This document shows positions 57,356 to 64,000 of a DNA stretch of 64,000 nucleotides, in pieces; the stretch's first letter is position 1, and every line of letters begins with the position of its first letter. The notes beneath the pieces were generated by a model, which saw nothing but the letters and a program-made list of their open reading frames with translations, searched no databases and had not been told where the DNA came from. Where the stretch lies: the NCBI GenBank assembly GCA_014529385.2, contig CM043970.1:40417279-40481278 (forward strand), written 5' to 3'. The translations under genes and the position numbers were made by a program. This stretch comes from Adiantum capillus-veneris (lineage: Eukaryota > Streptophyta > Polypodiopsida > Polypodiales > Pteridaceae).

Positions 57356-57547
57356 TGAAGGATTACGAGCGGAAGTGCGACGCGAGAGAGAGTGTGAGAA
57401 GAAGAGCACGACGATATGGTGAACTCGCTCTACTGTAATGTGTAGAGCATAGTGAGTTCTTATTAGGTTTTTACAAAAGAATATGTGTACATACTTGGCG
57501 GCCCACCCACTTACCTGGGCGACCACATTGGGCTTTATACCCCAACA
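57356..57547 (-). repeat. 5' LTR of minus-strand copia element
   Basis: Same 192-bp length and ends as 52007-52198. A TATAAAGCCC box lies close to its start. Confidence 0.95.
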
Positions 57548-57901
57548 CCCAGAAGAGAGACACTCCTTCGAAGTACCAGTCTTTAGAGGAGGAGCAAGAT
57601 AGCCAATACACTCTAGGATATACACGATTGAGAAAGAAAACTGTGCACGTGGCATAAGCTATTCCCATTACTCATGCCAAGAGGACAATGGAAGAAGCGT
57701 AGGCATTGAAGAAAAGGCTCCACCAACAGAAGCATGAAGAAAAAAAACCCAAGGAACCGAAGCCGATGATGAAAAAGAGGAGGAAGAAGCAGAAAACATT
57801 CTATTGCTACGTAGGCAAACAACTTCTCTGGAAAGGATCAAGCATCAGAAAAGACAGGAAGCTGAAGAAAACCGTGAGATTGCCAGCCATGCGGCAACGA
57901 A

Positions 57902-58055
57902 TCCATAATGAACTCATGCAAAAAATGGAGCAAAGGGAGAAAGAAGAAGCAAAGAAGCCACGCGTCGATGATCTAAAATCCATAATGAACTCATGCAAAA
58001 AATGGAGCAAAGGGAGAAAGAAGAAGCAAAGAAGCCACGCGTCGATGATCTAAAA
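57902..58055 (+). repeat. 77-bp tandem duplication in the coiled-coil gene
   Basis: The unit starting TCCATAATGAACTCATGCAA is repeated at 57979 without visible change. 77 is not a multiple of three, so it shifts the reading frame. Confidence 0.95.
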
Positions 58056-58560
58056 TCATGTAACGAATCTATTCAAAGAAAAAAAGAGGAAAATAACTCA
58101 CAAGGGGAGGAACAGCAAGACAAGCAGGACCAGCACAATCAAGATTTTGGTTCTCCCAAGGACACTGGGGCACCTTCAGAGATTGCAGTAAAAGAGAAAG
58201 GAAAGGTTGAAGACTTGCCAGAGCAAGGAGTGGAGAAAAGGTAGTCTGACCTAAATGCAGATCAAGAAATGGAGGCCACACAAACAAGGTCCACCACAAA
58301 CTCTGTGGCTCTAGAAGATCCAAAATGGAGAGGAAAGAAATCTGATGAAGCTGAAAAATCAGATCAGGGCCATCAAAGCTAGCAGAGGCCAAGATCGCCT
58401 CGATCACAAGCTGCACTGGAGGAAGGAGCGAAAATTGTCAAGTCCTTTAACATTGATGCTCACTTAGAGCAGATCAAGCTCCAGTTTCAATGTCAAAGGG
58501 CTCTTTACAATCTGCACAAGATGGAGTTGGAAGATACAAAGAAAGAAGCGTCTAAGGCAG

Positions 58561-58694
58561 CAACAGATTCCCTGCAGCTAAAGCAAAGAATAGAGGCATT
58601 AGAGAAAGCACAACACTAGGCACAACACAACAGATTCCCTGCAGCTCAAGCAAAGAATAGAGGCATTAGAGAAAGCACAACACTAGGTACAACC
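58561..58694 (+). repeat. 67-bp tandem duplication in the coiled-coil gene
   Basis: CAACAGATTCCCTGCAGCT and following sequence recur at 58628, with two or so substitutions. This duplication also shifts the frame. Confidence 0.93.
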
Positions 58695-59497
58695 GGAGTT
58701 GCAAAGGGAACAAGAAAATGCAGCCTACTAGTACAAAGAGGTGCAACAGTTTAACGAGGCAAACTCCGCACTGTAAGTCGAGCAACAACATCTCAAGGAG
58801 GAGCTACATCTCAAGGAGAGCTAACCAAAGAAAGAGAACAAAATGAGAAGATGCAAGGCTCATATGCTGTGGTTAGCAAATCTCTAACTTAGCTCCTTGG
58901 CATACAAGAGACCCCCTCCTCCTCAATGATGATTGCAAGATCTACCTCCTTAAACCAAGAGATTAAAGAATTTAAAAGAAGCGGTTCAGGAAAAGTATGA
59001 TAGACAGATCATGACAGCAGGACATAGGGCCCTACAACGAGCCAAAGACGAAGAAATCAACGAATTAAGGAAGCAGTTGACTGAGGCCAGAGGGACTTAG
59101 AGACTCTGAGGGCCAATCACAAAAAGCATCAATATGCCCCAATAGAATTTGAGCAAGAAGGAGGATTTGAACAGTCCACTTTCAAGCTCATCAAATTGAG
59201 GTGCCCACTACCAACACAAGAAAAGCAACACACAAATCTGCAGATTCAGCCATGACATCCACTTTGGAGTCGGCCAAGGATGAAAGTCAATGCTCGATCT
59301 CAGAAGTAAAGGATCCCTCACACAAAGCCTATATGCAGTATGAACTGAAAGTGCTGGAATCGGCTGCCCTCCTCATGATTACTCCAGATAAGGTAGTAAA
59401 GAATCTTGGGCATGAGATGATTGCCCTTCCACTGATGAGGCAAGAGGCTAGGTTATGGCATCAAAAAATGCTACCAGAACTTGAACCAAACAACAGA

Positions 59498-59625
59498 GGG
59501 GATTACAGGGAGGTTCCTGTCATGGCACTTCAAATTCAGAAAATCATTGATAATCAACAAAGGGGATTACAGGGAGGTTCCTATCATGGCACTTCAAATT
59601 CAGATAATCATTGATAATCAACCCC
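59498..59625 (+). repeat. 64-bp tandem duplication in the coiled-coil gene
   Basis: GGGGATTACAGGGAGGTTCC and following sequence recur at 59562 with two substitutions; the frame is shifted. Confidence 0.93.
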
Positions 59626-60340
59626 TCTGGCAAAAGAAATGGTTTGAGCAAAGACCAACAGATGAAACGTATTACAGGAACGCTCCTTGGCATCTCAGGA
59701 TTGACCCAACTTACTGTTGCATCAACAAACGGTGATCTTGGGACAACTTTTACACTTGGCAAAGCAAAAGGCCGGTGGTGCTGAACTACCCGGTAATCAC
59801 AAAGCCACTCAATAACAACCCATCGTCAGAGCATTATATGGTTCAAACTCTCAAATGGGTGTTCATCATGACTAAGGAGATCCCGGATCTCGCATGTCAG
59901 ATGCTTGTGAAGATTGCCAAGATGCTCATCACCTGCATTACAACTTTCAATGATATTGAAGCAGCAGAGCATCCCTGGCGAAGGCACAAGAGGCATTTGT
60001 TGGAATATGGAGACAGAAATCCCAAGTAGGAATGTCATCATGGGATTATATGAAAGAGTCATGTTCCTGCCCTCTCATTACATGCAAACCTTCTTTGAAG
60101 AGGCGTTCATGACAGGCTTCTTTGAAGTGGACTCCTCCATATTCAATCCCATGACAAAAGATCTGCCAGCACATCACATTGCCTATCAAAGTACTCTCAG
60201 CAACAATCCTTTTCAAAGAGCTGGCCACCAAAGTAGAGATTGAAGCAAGAGCTTAGAAATTCAGAAACCTCACTGCAATGCTCGAGAGAAGACAATATCC
60301 TATACTCAGAGACGGCTTGCACGAGGACGAGCGATGAATA

Positions 60341-60352
60341 GGAAGGGGGGAA
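60341..60352 (+). promoter_or_regulatory. Polypurine tract of coiled-coil element
   Basis: GGAAGGGGGGAA followed by TTTT and the LTR's TGG. It places the element on the plus strand. Confidence 0.75.
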
Positions 60353-60356
60353 TTTT

Positions 60357-60843
60357 TGGTGGATACAGGTGTATGCACACCAAACCCTATAAACACTCAC
60401 TCGATTTTTTGAAGAAAGCCATGTAATTAAGCCTATGGTGATTTATAATTGTAATGTAAATTGACATACCCTCTCAACCTCTCTGAGTCTACACCCTTGT
60501 AAGTGGCCGAATGGCCATGGGAAATTTCCTTTACATTTTAAGTCAAAACCTTTAGTTTGGAATAAGGAGATATCATTAGCTTGGAAGATTTGAAAACGTT
60601 CACTGTGAGAGATTCTTGCTGCTACAAATTGTAATCTTTTTTTCTCTTGGACTGGTAATCAGAATTCATTTCCGATTAGCACATTGTGTTCCTTATCTCT
60701 TGCTCTACAATCTAAGTGTAATCATTTTCAATTCTATTGTGGTTCATGATGCTTTGCTTGTGAGCTAAATACATTGATTTGGAGGCTAAAATGGTTTTTA
60801 AAAAATGTTTTGACCATGGAGAAGTGTTTCTATGCTTAAGGGG
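60357..60843 (+). repeat. 3' LTR (at least 487 bp) of coiled-coil element
   Basis: Starts TGGTGGATACAGG after the PPT and matches the inverted copy at 41731-42203 throughout. The shared part does not end in CA, so the true LTR may run further right (a CTAACA end near 61230 is one candidate). Confidence 0.8.
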
Positions 60844-62673
60844 GACCCTTCCGAGTATTTTTGTTTCAGTTTTTTGTACTTTTTTTTGTGATGGATCGTG
60901 ACTTATGTGCCTTCCCAGATGGTGACATAACTTGGTAGGATTGTGCCCCTAGGTGTTGTGATACCTCTCCTTAAGTTCCACTGCATTCCAAATTCATTTG
61001 GATGCCGAAAAGGCGCGATGACCTAGAGCGGTGAGATTGGACGCATACTGATTTTCTAACTAGGAAATGGTTGATTTTCTTTTGTCGTAGAATGAGTATC
61101 CCTCTAAGTTCACTTTGGTGAGATCGACAGTCTCATTACGTCTTCGTGCCCCATCCTGAGTCTCTTCCTTGCATATTGACATTATGTTATTACAAAAGAG
61201 CTATGTTAAAGACGTTCGTCGTGGCGACCCGCTAACAGTTGGAATGCAAGATTAGGCCTTTGAAGCTTCAATAAAATTGGCCTACACATTGAGTAATTTA
61301 TAAATGGATGGTGACAATGGATTCAAGACTTGTGTGGTATGCATAGCCAATGTCAATTTGATGATTTTTGCTGATTAATGCGTTTGCATGCCGTTGTAAT
61401 GCCGAATTTTTAAAAAATTGAATGTGCATAAATTTTTGGTTTCACATGGTAATTTGCATTATCAACTTGCTCATTTCATGCTTGGATGGTTCAATTGTGA
61501 TTGTGTGCACTAAAATTAAAAGTGTGTGTTTGCACTCTAATTCAGTGTGCATATGCCTAATTTTAGGTGTGTGTGCCGTAATTTATCCTTGTGTATGCCC
61601 AAAAAGTCAATGTGTAATCAGGGATTTTGCAAATGTGATGGTTGATTTGTGATATGGTCATTGTCAATTAGACATTTGTGTACTTGATTTGCAAATTTGA
61701 CAAGACCAATGCTTGTGTGTGTGTACCTTAACAGGTAAGTGTGTGTGTGTGTGTGCTCGCATAAAAAGTGGTTAATTTGGATCATTAATTGGATGTTTAA
61801 ATGCAAATAAGATGTGTGTAGTTGTTCAATGATGTGTTTTTGAGCTCAAAACAAGAATTTACACACTCTAATCGAGCTAATTTTTGACTAATTTTCCCAA
61901 TTTTAATTGGTAAAATCAATTGGCAATTGAATTGAGGTCTCATTAAGATTTGGTTTCGCTACACCATTCACTTATGTGTTTGGATTTTTCAAAAATCTTT
62001 TAGGGTATTTCTGGTGAAATTTTGGTATTTTTTGCTAATTTTTGCATTATTTTCCAATTAATTTTTGTTTAAAAAAATGACAAATTGTGATCTTCAAAAT
62101 TTGTTTTGTACGCCTAATTATGACATGATTTAGAGCACTTTTGTGCCCTTATTGGTCACGTTTTTTTGCGTTGTGCTATTTGTGGAGGCTGTTTTGATTA
62201 TTTTGTTGTAATTGGTATTTTGATAGAAACTACTTTTTGGCTTGCTTGTATGTGCTGGATGTGTATGAATGAAATTAAAAATAACTTTTTGAGTTCTTTG
62301 TATTTTTCCAAGAAATTTGTGGTTTTCTTATAATTTCCAGGTAACTTTTTAAAATTTTGACTAATTTTGGTATTATTGATTTAAAAGAACTAAATTTGGA
62401 TTTTTTTCTTGGATGCAAGCGGTTGATTGTCCATGAGTTTTACTGTACAATTTGGCATCGACAATCACTTGTGAGTTTGGCAATGAATTTTTGAATTCAG
62501 ATGAAAAATCGATTTTGACGGTTGGCCTGGTGGGAACCTCCTCTTAATTTACTTGAAGGTTTGAATTTTTTTAAAAGATAAATAAAATCCTCCTTACTCT
62601 CTCTCCACTTATTATCCCTCTCTCTACCCCATCCACTTTCTCTCTCTTCCTCTTCTCTTTCTCTTTCCACTAA

Positions 62674-62676
<3 letters not shown>
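60844..62676. other. AT-rich non-coding sequence
   Basis: No gene recognised. The first part may be the remainder of the LTR. From about 61860 to 62420 the plus strand is very T-rich. Confidence 0.4.
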
Positions 62677-62709
<33 letters not shown>

Positions 62710-62712
62710 TCA
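62677..62712. repeat. (CT)n microsatellite within a CT-rich tract
   Basis: Lies in a pyrimidine-rich tract of about 62580-62730. Confidence 0.9.
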
Positions 62713-62852
62713 TTTTTCTCTTTCTCTCTCCTAGGCAAAATCCCACTTATGATGTAGGTTCTAGCACACCGTCACACACACTACTTCCAAGTAGCCTTAA
62801 TTGGTGCTAATAAAACAACACTCAAGCACACACACATACACCATTGACAATA

Positions 62853-62856
<4 letters not shown>

Positions 62857-62917
<61 letters not shown>
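62857..62917. repeat. (CT)n microsatellite
   Basis: About 60 bp of pure CT. Confidence 0.95.
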
Positions 62918-62923
<6 letters not shown>

Positions 62924-62994
62924 GCCCCGCCTGCACGTTGACAACTCCAAGAACCTTGCCACTTGCAACCTGTTGGTGCTTATTGCGAGCCACA

Positions 62995-62999
<5 letters not shown>

Positions 63000-63082
<83 letters not shown>
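63000..63082. repeat. (CT)n microsatellite
   Basis: About 82 bp of pure CT, only about 80 bp from the previous array. Confidence 0.95.
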
Positions 63083-63085
<3 letters not shown>

Positions 63086-63722
63086 CACATGTCGGCCCTA
63101 CATGCCAACACCCCTCCCCCCGCTGACCCACTCTGCAAGCTCTTCAACACCACACGTCTCGCCATCATTGCATCTTTTGCACACGCCTGCAGTGTGCCAT
63201 CCCTCCTTCATCTTTGTAGGTCAATATTGCCATAGGTAAGAATATATTTGATTTGAGTAAGCTTCATTTTTATTTGCTTTATTTTATAAAATTAAAAAAT
63301 CCAAAAAATCAACAAAAATTAGCAAATAAAAAAGTTTCATAAAGAATAACTAAAAAAAAAACAAACAATAAAAAAGCAACAAGGGAATTTTTTTTAATAA
63401 AAAGTAGAAAAAATCAAACAAAGGATCCCCTCCAAGAAGTCAAAAAAGAAGAGAATATACAGAAAAATAACAAAAAGAAAACTTCCTAAAATTACTAAAA
63501 AAGTAAAAAAGTAGCTAAAAGTCCAAAGAGTAGAAAAGCCACACAAAAGCTCTAAAAATTAGGAAAAATTTAAAAAACCTATTTTTTATAAAACATTTCA
63601 CCAAAAATACAAATAAAATTTAAAAAAGTCAAAAAATTCATTAAAATTTAAGAAAGTCACTCAAAACTAGCAAAATCATGAAAAATACCATTAAGAAAAA
63701 CCAAAAAATCCACAAAGGTAAT
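63083..63722. other. Non-coding; A-rich from about 63280
   Basis: About 440 bp (63280-63720) is extremely A-rich on the plus strand with frequent AAAAA runs. No gene. Confidence 0.5.
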
Positions 63723-64000
63723 TGTTAGGGAATACGATGTAGCTAAGTAAATACTTGAGTATTTTACTTAATGGAGATAGAGATTTTTTCACTTAAGAGA
63801 GATTATAGAGTAGAGAGAGAGAGAGAGCACACACAATACGTGGTTCACCCAATGTGGGCTACATCCACGGGAAAACAACCACTCAATGGCTTTAGTACTT
63901 CAAAACAAGAACTAGATTACAAAGGGATTATATCCTTTTGAAGCTCCCGCCTTGCTTCACTCTCACCACCTCGCGTCCACCTTGTTGCGTCAGCTTCACA
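63723..64000 (-). repeat. copia-type LTR, copy B (runs off window)
   Basis: Closely matches 43588-43865, in the same orientation. It shares the plus-strand blocks GTGGTTCACCCAATGTGGGC and CACTCAATGGCTTTAGTACT. On the minus strand it ends CCTAACA at 63723. Confidence 0.85.

Larger units (their letters stand above)
52002..57552 (-). mobile_element. Ty1/copia LTR retrotransposon, full length, young, inactive
   Basis: 192-bp LTRs at 57356-57547 (5') and 52007-52198 (3') differ at about six positions by eye (about 3%). The PBS matches TGGTATCAGAGC exactly and a PPT borders the 3' LTR. Flanks CCCAA (52002-52006) and CCCAG (57548-57552) look like a 5-bp target duplication with one change. The single gag-pol frame is broken only by three TAG codons and one frameshift. 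It is inserted in the coiled-coil element gene. Confidence 0.95.
57548..60335 (+). pseudogene. Coiled-coil and C-terminal part of retroelement protein (copy 2)
   Basis: The gene resumes after the copia with QKRDTPSKYQSLEEEQDSQ, then a strongly basic Lys-rich stretch, long charged helices (ELMQKMEQREKEEAKKPR; FQCQRALYNLHKMELEDTK; EEINELRKQLTEARG) and a C-terminal domain: MQYELKVLESAALLMITPDK (about 59335), LNYPVITKPL, SEHYMVQTLKW, QMLVKIAKMLITCITTF and LPSHYMQTFFEEAFMTGFF (about 60075). The last blocks align with copy 1 on the minus strand (EEYMVKPL, MLYKIYRMLLPCIQVF, NMLAFEEASYMRFF). Many stops and three frame-breaking tandem duplications make it non-functional. A PPT and an LTR follow directly. 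Confidence 0.6.

Noticed and set aside
60844-62570. Possible rRNA or tRNA genes in the AT-rich tail
   Set aside because: No conserved rRNA blocks and no cloverleaf with A and B boxes could be found by eye.

Overview
This window looks like nuclear DNA of a land plant with a large, repeat-rich genome. The evidence is nested Ty1/copia and Ty3/gypsy LTR retrotransposons primed by initiator-tRNA-Met type sites, a Helitron, MITE-like elements, an FCP1-domain fragment of the plant 'LDLNGLL' type, GT-AG introns and very many long (CT)n/(GA)n arrays. I cannot name the species. I see no intact single-copy host gene, no rRNA or tRNA gene and no CRISPR array. Almost every coding stretch is a mobile-element gene or its remains.

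Layout. 1-3.1 kb: a spliced C48/Ulp1-like protease gene (+), entering from the left, faces an unrecognised decayed gene (-). 4.0-9.2 kb: a full-length but dead copia element (+) with LTRs, PBS, PPT and a 5-bp target duplication. 9.2-15.1 kb: a degenerate 108-121 bp tandem repeat, a gypsy RT fragment, a MITE-like element, and a PBS and gag of another gypsy element. 15.1-27.5 kb: a very large gypsy element (-) whose gag-pro-pol was nearly one reading frame. Downstream of integrase it carries extra coding sequence, including a second retropepsin-like domain. 28.0-30.8 kb: an LTR, a PPT and a coiled-coil protein gene (-).

32.4-36 kb: a Helitron Rep/helicase gene (-). 36.3-37.1 kb: an FCP1/HAD phosphatase fragment (+). 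37.3-38.5 kb: a compound minisatellite. 38.5-40.6 kb: three exons of a transposase-like gene (-). 40.7-42.2 kb: a 174-bp satellite abutting an LTR. 43.6-46.2 kb: a copia-type LTR and a gypsy pol relic split by a hAT-like MITE. 46.2-51.1 kb: noncoding, with microsatellites and palindromes. 51.3-60.8 kb: a second, plus-strand coiled-coil element with its own PPT and LTR, interrupted by a young copia insertion (52.0-57.5 kb). 60.8-64 kb: AT-rich sequence, (CT)n arrays and another copy of the 43.6 kb LTR.

The most unusual items are the coiled-coil retroelement protein family (two diverged copies, no recognisable pol), the second protease-like domain behind the gypsy integrase, and the three-exon transposase-like gene with a GHGKGEHDGAGA motif. 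Premature stops in the retroelements are mostly explicable as C-to-T changes, as expected of methylated plant repeats.
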